A stretch of DNA of 64,000 nt from Candidatus Heimdallarchaeum endolithica (GCA_021513715.1 CP084167.1:3021060-3085059), one strand, 5' to 3'. Shown: positions 8,600 through 17,224, numbered from the stretch's first letter. The notes: generated by a model from the sequence alone, not told the origin. Numbers and translations: made by a program.

Positions 8600-9301
8600 T
8601 TACTTGAAAAGAGACTTAAAATATAACCAAATGACTCGTTTATTTATTTTTGAGGACCCATAGTCCCTATGACCAAAGTCATATTCCACTTCTTGAATTT
8701 TTAATTTATTAGGAAAGGTTTTTAGAAAATCAAAAAGTACTTTGTAGCCCTCTAGAGCAAACTTATGCTCTTTTTTTTGGATTATGTCTTTCCATATTTC
8801 AGTTCTTGAAGCAAAAAAGCCAGACATAATATCTTGACATTTATTCTTATTTCTTAAAAATAAAACTATTTTTCCTAGTATAGTGGCTGAATAAGATATT
8901 AATTTTCTGTGAAAAGACCACTTCTCCTTTACTTTTCTTCTTTTTCCCACCACTAAATCAAATCCATTATTTAATTTTTCATGAAATTCAGGGATTTTTT
9001 TAGGTGGATGTTGAAGATCTGCGTCCATTACTAAAAAATAAGTACTTTCTGTTTGTAGAATCGCATCTAAAACACTCGCTGTTAAACCATGAACAGGATT
9101 TTTACTTCTGTCCAGAAATTGAACATTTAGGTTTCCTTTGAATGACATAACATTTAATTTTGTATTATCTGTGGAGCCATCATCTGTAACAATTACTTTA
9201 GCTCCTGGAGCACATTGTTCTAATTTTTCTAATAATATTTGGATAGCTTTTTCCTCGTTAAGAGTAGGGATAATTATCGTTAAATCGGAGAAAGTATTCA
9301 T
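8600..9301 (-). CDS. family 2 glycosyltransferase, DPM1-like
   Basis: A GT-A glycosyltransferase of 233 residues. The N-terminal TIIIPTLNEEKAI, the nucleotide-binding TDDGSTDNT and the metal-binding MDADLQHPP are the diagnostic motifs of dolichol-phosphate mannose/glucose synthases, which transfer a sugar from GDP or UDP to a polyprenyl phosphate on the inner face of the membrane. The MSGFFASR segment also fits DPM1. There are no C-terminal transmembrane helices, so it is the soluble, DPM1-like form. Polyprenyl-phosphate sugars feed N-glycosylation of surface proteins and pilins, such as those encoded in this window. Sugar specificity is not readable. Confidence 0.82.
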   Translation of the reverse strand: MNTFSDLTIIIPTLNEEKAIQILLEKLEQCAPGAKVIVTDDGSTDNTKLNVMSFKGNLNVQFLDRSKNPVHGLTASVLDAILQTESTYFLVMDADLQHPPKKIPEFHEKLNNGFDLVVGKRRKVKEKWSFHRKLISYSATILGKIVLFLRNKNKCQDIMSGFFASRTEIWKDIIQKKEHKFALEGYKVLFDFLKTFPNKLKIQEVEYDFGHRDYGSSKINKRVIWLYFKSLFK

Positions 9302-9419
9302 TGGATAACTTTTTGTGTTTGTTATAAAAATATTAAGATGAAAATTCTTTTTTATATAAAAAAATTTTTTAGTTAAATTTCTTTAAAGTATTGATTGTAA
9401 GATATTTCCCTTATCAGTA

Positions 9420-9429
9420 AATATTTAAG
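9420..9429 (+). promoter_or_regulatory. TATA-like box of the gelsolin-like gene
   Basis: AATATTTAAG lies 41 bp before the ATG at 9466. The predicted leader carries GAGG (9454-9457) at ribosome-binding distance. Confidence 0.4.
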
Positions 9430-9465
9430 GGATTTGAAATAAATTAATTTGTAGAGGATAGAGAT

Positions 9466-10152
9466 ATGAGTATTTATATAGTCGAAAAAACAGGAGAACT
9501 TTCTACATGTCATGATAAAGATCACGCATTAAAATCAGAAAATGTTTTAATTGTTGTTTCACATATGGATAAAAAGGTATATACATGGGTGGGGTCTAGA
9601 GCATCACCACAGTCAAAATTTGCTTGTGCGAGAGAAACAGCTCGAATGAGAGTGGAACTTGGATATCGTGCAGTAAATCTTGAGGAAGCTGATACGACAG
9701 AGTCTTTTTTGAGAGCAATAGATGAAGCCCTAAATGGTGCTGATAGACCAGGGACAAGTTTTAGACCAAAACCAGTTCCTTATTCTTCTCAAATAAAGGA
9801 AGATAAAAGAGAAAAAATCCACGAAACACCAAAAAAAGATACCAAAAATGTAGAATCAAAGGAAATAAAGGCTTCTGTTACACCTACAGTAAAGCTTGAT
9901 GCTTTATCACCAAAAGTTCTTGATATTAATTACGTAGTAAAACAGACTTCAGCTCTTCCACAGATAAATGGAATGATCAGAGATTATATTATAATAGGAG
10001 ATAAACTCTATATTGCTCCTGATGAAGATACTTCTGAAGTAGCAATAATGGATTCTCTTCCAGACGGAGGGTTTGTTGCAGAAGATTATTTGCCAAGATT
10101 ATATATAGAAAATGGTAGAGTGATAGCAGTAGAACTATGGAGAGAGCAATAG
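9466..10152 (+). CDS. gelsolin-like domain protein
   Basis: Residues about 24-92 match a gelsolin/ADF-H-type domain: NVLIVVSHMDKKVYTWVG is the core strand pair ending in the characteristic W-x-G, then SRASPQSKFACARETARMR the long helix, then GYRAVNLEEADTTESFLRAI the closing strand and helix. Gelsolin domains bind, sever or cap actin, and Asgard archaea encode actin and such regulators. A charged linker (95-140) leads to a second domain of about 85 residues (YVVKQTSALPQINGMI, then EDYLPRLYIENGRVIAVELW) that is beta-rich and not recognised. Only one gelsolin repeat is visible, so capping or nucleation control seems likelier than severing. The IS5-like element sits just after the stop. Confidence 0.72.
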   Translation: MSIYIVEKTGELSTCHDKDHALKSENVLIVVSHMDKKVYTWVGSRASPQSKFACARETARMRVELGYRAVNLEEADTTESFLRAIDEALNGADRPGTSFRPKPVPYSSQIKEDKREKIHETPKKDTKNVESKEIKASVTPTVKLDALSPKVLDINYVVKQTSALPQINGMIRDYIIIGDKLYIAPDEDTSEVAIMDSLPDGGFVAEDYLPRLYIENGRVIAVELWREQ

Positions 10153-10158
10153 GTTCTT

Positions 10159-10168
10159 TTTATTTAAA
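10159..10168. repeat. target-site duplication, left copy (IS5-like)
   Basis: TTTATTTAAA, identical to 11169-11178 on the other side of the element. The left copy abuts the left inverted repeat exactly. Confidence 0.8.
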
Positions 10169-10183
10169 GCATGTCCAAAAATT
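10169..10183. repeat. left terminal inverted repeat
   Basis: GCATGTCCAAAAATT, perfect inverse of 11154-11168. Confidence 0.9.
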
Positions 10184-10195
10184 CTTTTTCACCTA

Positions 10196-11119
10196 CTAAA
10201 CGGTCCGAAGGAGTAAAAGGTAGTTGTAACAGAGAAGAGAACTGTACAAGGTAGAGAGGATGGTGGAGGGTAAACGATCAAGGATTGGGGGAAGAGAGAG
10301 TTTAAGGAGACCAAAGACGTGTTCAATACTACTACGATACTCGGGATGATGATTACGACGATACAGACCAGGGTAGAGACGATGAGCTTGAACTATTGGT
10401 CCGAGGGGAGGAGGAGAGGGATAACGAGCATTACTTTTTGGGGGAATAACAGGAAAAAAGGAATGTTGGCTAAGAAGTCCAACGATATTTTCTGTCCAGT
10501 AGGCACAGTCTCCATAAAATCGCAAGAAAGGTCTCAAGAGTGCAGAAGGAAGTTTCTGCCAGAGTAAACCGAAGACTTTACTATCGTGAGTGTTACTAGC
10601 AGAATGAGCGAGAGAGACTATAGCTCGAGAGGGTAAACCAACTATAAGGTGTATCTTCCAGAAAAGTTTAGAGGTTTTCTTTAGTGTCCCTCTTGACCAT
10701 TTGAGAAAACGCCAAACAGAAGCTTGACGGATTTTAAACCCTGAACTATCCACTGCCATAGCTTTCAAGCCTTTTTTCCTCACTATTTCCCTACCTAAAT
10801 CTATTATCCACTGCTCTAAGATTTTACTTTCTGTCGCTCTCCACACTGCATGAAAAGTAGATTTAGAAGGAATCTTCTTCATCCACCCCTCTTCTATCAA
10901 AAAATCGCATAAAGACAACTTTTCCTCTAACTTCCTCCAAGCTATCCCTTCTATTCTAGCAATGATTGCTAAAGCCAGTATCACCCATCTTTCTGCTATT
11001 CTCTTTCTCCCTCTCTTGCTTTCTCTCGGTTCCTCTTTCACCAGTTTCTTAAGGAAAGGTTCATTAATGATTATGAATTCTCTTGCTTTGTGGGGGTCTA
11101 TGATCTGAAAGAAATTCAT
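10196..11119 (-). CDS. IS5-family DDE transposase
   Basis: A DDE transposase of about 307 residues. The acidic triad can be seen as AVDSSGF (first Asp), FYGDCAYW (second Asp) and SSIEHVFGLLK (Glu, in the Y/R-x-x-E-H context of IS5-like enzymes). The N-terminal 90 residues contain a basic helix-turn-helix part (KRGRKRIAERWVILALAIIARIEGIAWRKLEEKL). The reading frame is intact, so the enzyme is probably active. The ATG at 11119 (MNFFQIIDPHK) is preferred; an in-frame GTG at 11140 would add seven residues. It is the only gene between the inverted repeats. Confidence 0.88.
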   Translation of the reverse strand: MNFFQIIDPHKAREFIIINEPFLKKLVKEEPRESKRGRKRIAERWVILALAIIARIEGIAWRKLEEKLSLCDFLIEEGWMKKIPSKSTFHAVWRATESKILEQWIIDLGREIVRKKGLKAMAVDSSGFKIRQASVWRFLKWSRGTLKKTSKLFWKIHLIVGLPSRAIVSLAHSASNTHDSKVFGLLWQKLPSALLRPFLRFYGDCAYWTENIVGLLSQHSFFPVIPPKSNARYPSPPPLGPIVQAHRLYPGLYRRNHHPEYRSSIEHVFGLLKLSLPPILDRLPSTILSTLYSSLLCYNYLLLLRTV

Positions 11120-11153
11120 ACTTCCGACATAAACCCCCACATTAATAAAAATT

Positions 11154-11168
11154 AATTTTTGGACATGC
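11154..11168. repeat. right terminal inverted repeat
   Basis: AATTTTTGGACATGC, perfect inverse of 10169-10183. Confidence 0.9.
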
Positions 11169-11178
11169 TTTATTTAAA
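11169..11178. repeat. target-site duplication, right copy (IS5-like)
   Basis: TTTATTTAAA, directly repeated from 10159-10168. Confidence 0.8.
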
Positions 11179-11275
11179 TTATTTAGAATTTTTAATATAA
11201 ATAAAAATAATAATTTTTTTACTTAAAAAGTACTAAACAAACTTGACTAGTGTTCTTTTGTTTCTTTAGATATTT

Positions 11276-11815
11276 TTATTTTTCATTTAGTTTTTCCATT
11301 ACTTGCTTAACTATTGTAACATAAACATCGTTTACTCCTGCTCCTAGTTTAGCAGAAGTTTCAAGAACTTGATAACCTTTGCTTTCCCACTCTTTTTTAG
11401 CTTGCTCATAAGAAACAGCTCTCTGTTCTTCTAGGTCTGTTTTATTTCCAACGATAATGATTGGAATATCTGGGACCTTATTTTCTATTTCTGAAATCCA
11501 GTAAGAAATATTTTCATATGATTCTTTTCTAGTAATATCATAAACAACTACTGCACCGTGAGCTCCAGTATAATATCTTTTTCTTAATGAAGCTAGACGT
11601 TCTTGTCCTACTGTATCAAATAGTACCATTTTTATTTTTGTATCTTCATCGATATCAACTTCCTTACTATAAAAGTCTACACCCAATGTAGGGAGGTAAT
11701 TGACAGAAAATTTGTTTTTTGTATATCTTACTGCGATACTTGTTTTTCCAACACTGTAGTCTCCTACGTTAATTATCTTTACAATAAAGGTGACATTTTT
11801 ATTTGAACCTAACAT
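11276..11815 (-). CDS. Rab/Ras-like small GTPase
   Basis: This 179-residue GTPase has all nucleotide-binding motifs of the Ras superfamily: G1 GDYSVGKTS (18-26), switch-I Thr in YLPTLGVDFY (Thr43), G3 DTVGQE (67-72, with the catalytic Gln71), G4 NKTD (124-127) and G5 ETSAK (152-156). The LGVDF after switch I and RYYTGAHGAVVVYDIT are Rab-like. There is no C-terminal Cys, so it is not lipidated in the eukaryotic way, and no transmembrane segment. It is transcribed divergently from the pilus operon 163 bp away, and a longin-like protein lies in the same locus, which together suggest control of the pilus machine. The true regulator and effector are not known. Confidence 0.93.
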   Translation of the reverse strand: MLGSNKNVTFIVKIINVGDYSVGKTSIAVRYTKNKFSVNYLPTLGVDFYSKEVDIDEDTKIKMVLFDTVGQERLASLRKRYYTGAHGAVVVYDITRKESYENISYWISEIENKVPDIPIIIVGNKTDLEEQRAVSYEQAKKEWESKGYQVLETSAKLGAGVNDVYVTIVKQVMEKLNEK

Positions 11816-11978
11816 TTACAGTACAACTCTAGTATTTTTAGACTTCATTACTATTTTATATAATTACGTTTTATATTTTTTGTATCTGTCAACTTAAGAA
11901 ATCTTCCGAATAAGTTATAAGTGATAAACTCTAATAACGATTAGTCAGTATACTGATTTGTTATGTGAGGATAAAAGC

Positions 11979-12848
11979 ATGTCTTCAAAAGTAATAGAGT
12001 CAATAGCTTATAGCTATGTAGGAAGATTAATTGAGCCCTATTTAACAGAATTCGAAGGTTTAAGGACCACCCTGAAAAAAGCTGGAATAGAACAAAGTGT
12101 AAGGATGTATTTAAGCATTCGCCTATTCTGGTCTATTGTATTGTCTATAGTTTCACTCTTTATTCTGATAGCTGTGAAAATACTTGTTCCAAGTTTTTCA
12201 GTTATACTAGTTGTCATATTGCCTGTTTTAATTTTATTGACAATGTTTGTAATAACATGGGTATACCCAAGTTATTTGATAGGTGAAAGAAAAAGAAAAT
12301 TAGAAGCTGCTTTACCCACTGCAGCAAGCTATATGACTGCTATGGCTTCTGCAGGTGTTACTCCAGATAAAATTTTTCTAGCTTTGTCAAAGGAAGAAAG
12401 TATAGGTGAAGCTATTGTTAAAGATGCTAAAAAGATCTCTCGAGATATTCAAGTTTTTGGTTATGATATTGTTCACGCTTTAAGCGAAGCATCATCACGT
12501 TCTCCATCTCCTAAGTATTCAAGTTACTTAGAGGGGATTGTTGCCACTTTTACTTCAGGAGGAGAACTTCAACGATTTTTAGAAGTTTCTACTGAAAACT
12601 TAATGAGAGATAAGGTTCAAACTGAAAAGAATTTTATTGAAGCATTAGGTTTAACTGCAGAACTGTACATGGTTGTAGGTGTTGTAACGCCTATTTTCTT
12701 TATCGTTATAATTGCAATGATGGCTATGTTAGGTGGAAGTGCAAATACTGGAGCTAATGCCTTATTAGCAATTACAGTTTACATAGTCATACCCGTTGGA
12801 ATGCTGGTAATTATTCTTTTAGTGGACATGCAACAACCAGAGGATTAA
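11979..12848 (+). CDS. TadC/FlaJ-type pilus assembly membrane protein (first copy)
   Basis: A type II secretion F-domain protein of 289 residues, the polytopic platform that the secretion ATPase works on. Two transmembrane helices near the N-terminus (about 45-95), a cytoplasmic GspF domain (LEAALPTAASYMTAMASAGV, then GYDIVHALSEASSRSPS) and two C-terminal helices can be seen. The ATG at 11979 (MSSKVIES) is preceded by GTGAGG; an in-frame TTG at 11958 lies upstream of it and is rejected. It starts the six-gene pilus operon and is paired with a second platform protein, as in archaeal Tad-like and bipartite TadB/TadC systems. Confidence 0.82.
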   Translation: MSSKVIESIAYSYVGRLIEPYLTEFEGLRTTLKKAGIEQSVRMYLSIRLFWSIVLSIVSLFILIAVKILVPSFSVILVVILPVLILLTMFVITWVYPSYLIGERKRKLEAALPTAASYMTAMASAGVTPDKIFLALSKEESIGEAIVKDAKKISRDIQVFGYDIVHALSEASSRSPSPKYSSYLEGIVATFTSGGELQRFLEVSTENLMRDKVQTEKNFIEALGLTAELYMVVGVVTPIFFIVIIAMMAMLGGSANTGANALLAITVYIVIPVGMLVIILLVDMQQPED

Positions 12849-12858
12849 GGTGAGTTAA

Positions 12859-13761
12859 ATGGCAATTAAAGATGAAGTTGAGATAAAAATAAAAGAGTTT
12901 CAGATTAGTGTTGATATGATCTATTGGGTTATAGCCATTTTCGCTGGATTAGTGTTGGTAGTGTTGGGCATTTTGGATTATATTTCTTCTACTGATTTGA
13001 TTACTATCCTAGATATCAATGATTTTGTTATACTAGCAATAATAATTTCTCTTGGAATTCCAACCTTTTTAGTAGTTTACAGAGAAGAACGCAGACAAGC
13101 TCGTATTGATGCGAATTTGCCTTATCTTCTTCGTGAAATTTCTAATGCTCAACGTACAGGTATGAGCCTTCCTCGAGCAATAAAAGAAGCAGCAAAAAGG
13201 CATTATGGTCCATTAACCCCTGAGTTACGTAAAATGTCAAGCAAAATCTCTTGGGGTATTCCTTTCAGTAAAGCTATGACAGATTTTCAAAATGCAATAA
13301 ATACTCAAATGGCTCAGAGAGCAACAATTCTGATTCTTGAAGCAGAACGCTCTGGAGGAAATCTTGAAGACATTTTTGAATCAACTGAGAAGCATGTTCA
13401 ACAATTACTTGATCTTAAAAAGGAGAGAGAAGGAGCAATGAAACCTTATTTAATGATTTGTTATGCAGCATACATTATTTTCGTTTTAGTGGTCTTTATA
13501 CTATTTCAAACATTCTTTTATCCTTTCGGTACATTAGATGTTTCTAGTGAGATGTTTAGTTTTAATATTGATTTACACACACTCTCTGTTTTATTCCTTC
13601 ACATGTTAGCTGTTCAAGGTTTCTTTACTGGACTTGTTGCAGGAAAAATGGCTAAAACAAAAGTTAAAGCAGGATTAATGCATTCTGTGATTTTAATGTT
13701 TGTTGGATGGTTTGCATTTAAAGTTCTCATTCAAAATCAACTTATTACATTAAATTTGTAA
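12859..13761 (+). CDS. TadC/FlaJ-type pilus assembly membrane protein (second copy)
   Basis: The second platform protein (300 residues). Helices at about 21-44 and 52-70, then the F-domain LPYLLREISNAQRTGMSLPR with the PFSKAMTDF and AERSGGNLEDIF segments, then three C-terminal helices. It starts 10 bp after the previous gene behind an AGGTG ribosome-binding site. Two F-domain proteins in tandem are usual for TadB/TadC pairs and for some archaellum-like systems. The ATPase is encoded about 4.5 kb away on the other strand. Confidence 0.85.
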   Translation: MAIKDEVEIKIKEFQISVDMIYWVIAIFAGLVLVVLGILDYISSTDLITILDINDFVILAIIISLGIPTFLVVYREERRQARIDANLPYLLREISNAQRTGMSLPRAIKEAAKRHYGPLTPELRKMSSKISWGIPFSKAMTDFQNAINTQMAQRATILILEAERSGGNLEDIFESTEKHVQQLLDLKKEREGAMKPYLMICYAAYIIFVLVVFILFQTFFYPFGTLDVSSEMFSFNIDLHTLSVLFLHMLAVQGFFTGLVAGKMAKTKVKAGLMHSVILMFVGWFAFKVLIQNQLITLNL

Positions 13762-13770
13762 GGTGATTAT

Positions 13771-14199
13771 ATGGTAAAAATAGAAACTGAAATAAAAAAT
13801 ATCAAAGCAGATATTGAGGAACTAAAACGAACATTGAACCAAATGAACTTTAATTTGGTTAGAATAATGGGTACTATAGAAAAAGGTATTGCTAGTGTAT
13901 CGACAACAGAAGATGGAGGAAAGGTTGTTACTTCTGGAGTTTCTGTTGATTTAGGACCAATAGAGGATAAAATAGAAAAACTAGGAAAAGAGATGGTGAC
14001 TAAAGAAGAAATGAATAAGCTTGAAACTCAAGTCTCAGAAATAGTATCTGAAAAAATCAAAAAAGCTGAAGAAACACAAGAAAGAGCACATAATCTGCTT
14101 GAAAAAGGAATGGAACTAGTGGAATTACAATCAACTTTGGCGGAAATAAAAACGCTATTAGAAGAAAGGATTCTCGGAGATTTAGAAGAAGAAGAATAA
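13771..14199 (+). CDS. coiled-coil protein of the pilus operon
   Basis: This soluble 142-residue protein is almost wholly helical: an N-terminal coiled coil (EIKNIKADIEELKRTLNQM), a Gly/Val/Ser-rich break around residues 40-65, and a second Glu/Lys-rich coiled coil. There is no signal peptide or membrane segment. It has its own AAGGTG ribosome-binding site, 9 bp after the previous gene. Coiled-coil scaffold proteins occur in archaellum operons (FlaC/D/E-like), so a cytoplasmic structural part is a reasonable guess, but no homology is claimed. Confidence 0.7.
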   Translation: MVKIETEIKNIKADIEELKRTLNQMNFNLVRIMGTIEKGIASVSTTEDGGKVVTSGVSVDLGPIEDKIEKLGKEMVTKEEMNKLETQVSEIVSEKIKKAEETQERAHNLLEKGMELVELQSTLAEIKTLLEERILGDLEEEE

Positions 14200-14218
14200 A
14201 AAATAGGTGATCAATCCC

Positions 14219-15358
14219 GTGATTCTAAAAAAACTGAGAAGAATGAGAAAAGGACAGGTTAGAGGGATAGATTTCGCGTTAGGTATGCTTATTTTTATTA
14301 TTGCTTTTAGTCAAGTAATAATAGTTCTTACTCATCTTCTTGTTCCTTCTATAATGCAAATGGAAAATTATTCAGAATATCAAGAATTGGATAAGTTGTA
14401 TAGTCTATTTTATTATTCAAAAGGTAATCCTTCTAATTGGGCAACAATAGGTACTTCTTCTTTAACAGACTTTTCTCTGGGTTTAAGCGGTGATGATGGC
14501 CAGTTATCCTTTTCTAAGATAAATAGATTAACTTCAGATATAGCTGATTATTGGAAAATAGATTATCAATTTGTAAAAACATCTTATGGGCTTTTAAAAG
14601 ATTTTGCTATTTCTGTAGATTCAGCAATTAAAATTCAAATAGATAGTTTTAGTGCAGGATTTGGAACACTTACTGTGACAGGACAAGTTCTAGAAGATTC
14701 AACCTCTGTTGAAAATGTTGATATCACTGCTTTTGTACTAGATAAAGAAAATAATGTGTTTACTAATATTACAACAACAAAAAAGAATTCAAATGAAGTT
14801 AATTTTATCTCAAGTTTTTCATTGACTACTTCAAACTATTATACAATTGTAATCTTTGCTAATATCGATGACATCTATGAATCATACTATGTTTTTAGGA
14901 TCTATAAAGCAGATGATAGTTTTGAATATGAAGAGGTGGATTTTAACTTTAGACCATTGGTTTTAGAGAATAAAGAAAAACATTCTTCAGCAATTGATGT
15001 TCGTTTTTCTAGTCCTGCAATAACAGATGAAGCAGTAGCTACTGTTTTATTTTCAAAAAGAGATGTTGGAAAAAGCTTCTATAATCAAACTCTATCTCAA
15101 CAATCTTCATTAGAAGAAGGGAACTTCTATTTAGGGACAAATATTCCCATCCCAACTCAAGGGCTTGCAGTTGTTATTGTGCAAGAGAATGATGGGTTAA
15201 ATTATAGAGCAGGATATATGGGTATACCTATGTTTTTGACAGAAACTGCTTCGAGCATTTTTGGAAATGAAGGAATTCTTTCTGGAGAATACATCTATTC
15301 TTTTGATTTACTTTATGTCAGAAACAGACTAGTTAAATGTCAAATTTGGGTGAATTAA
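14219..15358 (+). CDS. pilus-operon surface protein with N-terminal pilin-like helix
   Basis: The sequence begins with a basic stretch (KKLRRMRKGQVRG) and a long hydrophobic helix (IDFALGMLIFIIAFSQVIIVL), followed by about 320 residues of Thr/Ser/Asn-rich beta sequence with possible N-glycosylation sites. This is the design of a class III signal peptide: a short basic leader cut before a helix that both anchors the protein and polymerises. The GTG at 14219 is preferred over the GTG at 14207, because AGGTG at 14205-14209 is the likely ribosome-binding site. It may be an adhesin or a large minor pilin. The family is not recognised. Confidence 0.7.
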   Translation: MILKKLRRMRKGQVRGIDFALGMLIFIIAFSQVIIVLTHLLVPSIMQMENYSEYQELDKLYSLFYYSKGNPSNWATIGTSSLTDFSLGLSGDDGQLSFSKINRLTSDIADYWKIDYQFVKTSYGLLKDFAISVDSAIKIQIDSFSAGFGTLTVTGQVLEDSTSVENVDITAFVLDKENNVFTNITTTKKNSNEVNFISSFSLTTSNYYTIVIFANIDDIYESYYVFRIYKADDSFEYEEVDFNFRPLVLENKEKHSSAIDVRFSSPAITDEAVATVLFSKRDVGKSFYNQTLSQQSSLEEGNFYLGTNIPIPTQGLAVVIVQENDGLNYRAGYMGIPMFLTETASSIFGNEGILSGEYIYSFDLLYVRNRLVKCQIWVN

Positions 15359-15826
15359 ATGAGAAAATTGTTAAGGTCTAAAAAAGCACAACTGTTTGTT
15401 ATTGAAGCTTTTATTGCTGTTTCTGTAATGTTGATAATGGTTATTGCTATTTATGAAGTACAATTAGCAACAGTTCCTCCGAAAGATCAAGGATATACAG
15501 AATTAACCTATAATATACTAGAGGCTCTAGATCAAAGTGGACTACTTGAAGAGTATGTTATTGCTCTTAAATCTGGAAATTCAACTAATATCGAAATTGT
15601 TCAAGATAATATAAGTTTGGCAGTTTACTCATCATTACCTGAAAATTCAGATTTTTACTTCTATTGCAAAAATATAACCTCAAACGAGGTAATTACCTCA
15701 AGCATAATAAATATTTTAGATACAGAACAAGTGAATATTTTCACTTCAGAATATCTAGTTACAGAGGTTAATGGGACGTTTGATCCTTATAGTTTCTATT
15801 TAGCTGTTTGGGTGGTAGGTGTTTAA
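15359..15826 (+). CDS. pilin-like protein
   Basis: A 155-residue protein beginning MRKLLRSKKAQLFVIEAFIA, then a continuous hydrophobic helix to about residue 37 and a soluble beta-rich domain of about 110 residues. The KKAQ/LFVIEAF junction is a plausible class III prepilin peptidase site, with the Glu in the fifth position of the mature helix as in type IV pilins. It begins immediately after the stop codon of the preceding gene, so it is translationally coupled. The likely role is a minor pilin. Confidence 0.68.
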   Translation: MRKLLRSKKAQLFVIEAFIAVSVMLIMVIAIYEVQLATVPPKDQGYTELTYNILEALDQSGLLEEYVIALKSGNSTNIEIVQDNISLAVYSSLPENSDFYFYCKNITSNEVITSSIINILDTEQVNIFTSEYLVTEVNGTFDPYSFYLAVWVVGV

Positions 15827-15827
15827 T

Positions 15828-16508
15828 ATGAATATAAGAAAATTCTTTCAAAATAAAAAAGGAGAAGTATTTATTTTACTTGCTTTGGTTATTCTACTTT
15901 ATCTAATGTTGTTGTCTACAACAATTTATAACGTTACTCAGATTCCTTATATTGAACCTTCACCCGAGCAAGACCAGACAAACAATTATATAGAAAATGC
16001 TATTTCTGCACTCTATAATCTTGTTGATGTGGCTCTAAACGAGTATTCTCATGGCTCTGAAGAAACAACTGTTAGAGGTAATTTTATTGATAATGTTAAA
16101 ATAATTGAAAATTATCTTGATGAACGTAATCTTGTGGCTACTTTCTCAGTAAATGAAACAAGTTTCAGTATTACAAACTCTTCTATGAGTGTAAATCCTG
16201 TTTATATATCTTTCAAATGTTCTGTTTCAATCTCAATAATTTCAATAAATGAAAGATTTGAAACTACTTTAGCAATTAACGTAAGCTATTATGTTGAAAT
16301 ATCTGAACTGTTAGGAAATGAAAATTATATCTATTGCTATTCAATTAAACAAGGTATAGAATATCCTTTAAGTGATTGTCAAGTTACAATCTCTCCAGCA
16401 ACTACAGTTACAAATATTGGAGACGGAAGTTATATGGCTGACCTCCAAACTGGACAATTAATAAAAGTGGTTTTCAACAATAATATTCTTTTATGGAAAG
16501 AAGTGTAA
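15828..16508 (+). CDS. pilin-like protein, last gene of the pilus operon
   Basis: A 226-residue protein starting MNIRKFFQNKKGEVFILLAL, a basic leader and KKGE junction before a hydrophobic helix to about residue 40, then a Thr/Ser/Asn-rich extracellular domain with several N-x-S/T sites. The ATG at 15828 is chosen because AGGTG at 15814-15818 lies nine bases before it; an in-frame GTG at 15819 would be three codons longer. It ends the plus-strand pilus operon, 56 bp from the convergent Hsp20 gene. Confidence 0.7.
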   Translation: MNIRKFFQNKKGEVFILLALVILLYLMLLSTTIYNVTQIPYIEPSPEQDQTNNYIENAISALYNLVDVALNEYSHGSEETTVRGNFIDNVKIIENYLDERNLVATFSVNETSFSITNSSMSVNPVYISFKCSVSISIISINERFETTLAINVSYYVEISELLGNENYIYCYSIKQGIEYPLSDCQVTISPATTVTNIGDGSYMADLQTGQLIKVVFNNNILLWKEV

Positions 16509-16564
16509 AAAAAGAAGGATGAGAGAAGTAAAAATTTACTCTTGTATTCATTTTTATTCTTTTA

Positions 16565-17194
16565 TTATTGAATATCAATAGACACTCCTTCATCTTTTTC
16601 TTTTTCTTTGCGTTGAATAACAACTTCTAATACTCCATTGTTGTATTTTGCTTTAGCAGTTTCAATTTTTACAGGAACAGGTAAATCTATTTTCTTTTCG
16701 TATTTTCTATCTTTGGAATGTGCTTTTATACTTAATCTTGACTCTGATCCTGTGAGTTTAATATCTCCTTTACTAATTCCTGGGACTTCAGCAATAACTC
16801 TAACTTTGTCTTTTTCCTTAAAAATATCGATTAATGGTTCTCTAACGTCATAAGTTTCTATATGCCCTGTTCCTTTAGGTTTTACATTCCCAAACTGTCT
16901 AAAACTTGGTTTTCCATCAGGGTCAAATCCAATTTGAAAACCATAAACAAATTGATTTCTTAATAAATCTTCTAAACTTGTGTCTGCATCTAGATTTCTT
17001 TGTAGGTTCTTCATTAATTCTTTAATCATATTATCAATCATTCTTCCAAAACTTGAACCTTTCATGAACGGTAAAAATTGTTCCATAAATTCATCTATAT
17101 CAAATCCATCAAATGTAAAATCATCAATTTTGAAAGGAAATGGAAAGTCGTCATCATCTGGTTTTTTATCTTTCTTTTTTTTGTTATTAGGCAT
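16565..17194 (-). CDS. Hsp20/alpha-crystallin family small heat-shock protein
   Basis: A 209-residue protein with an unusually long N-terminal region of about 115 residues, rich in Asp/Phe/Lys (FPFPFKIDDFTFDGFDIDEF), and a C-terminal alpha-crystallin domain. That domain includes KVRVIAEVPGISKGDIKL, the KKIDLPVPV strand and NGVLEVVIQRK. Small heat-shock proteins form oligomers that hold unfolding proteins. The ATG at 17194 has GGTG eight bases upstream and a TATA-like box at 17225-17235. It lies between the two halves of the pilus locus but need not belong to it. Confidence 0.88.
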   Translation of the reverse strand: MPNNKKKKDKKPDDDDFPFPFKIDDFTFDGFDIDEFMEQFLPFMKGSSFGRMIDNMIKELMKNLQRNLDADTSLEDLLRNQFVYGFQIGFDPDGKPSFRQFGNVKPKGTGHIETYDVREPLIDIFKEKDKVRVIAEVPGISKGDIKLTGSESRLSIKAHSKDRKYEKKIDLPVPVKIETAKAKYNNGVLEVVIQRKEKEKDEGVSIDIQ

Positions 17195-17224
17195 TTTATC
17201 ACCAATCAGACTTATTGTAATTCA

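Larger units (their letters stand above)
10169..11168 (-). mobile_element. complete IS5-like insertion sequence, 1,000 bp
   Basis: The element is bounded by perfect 15-bp terminal inverted repeats (GCATGTCCAAAAATT at 10169-10183 and its complement at 11154-11168) and by a 10-bp direct duplication of the target. It carries one transposase gene on the minus strand. Intact ends, intact reading frame and identical target copies indicate a recent insertion. The moderate G+C of the transposase contrasts with the AT-rich neighbours, which fits transfer. Confidence 0.9.

Noticed and set aside
10319..10567. Plus-strand frame inside the IS5-like element
   Set aside because: It is antisense to the intact transposase and has no recognisable features.
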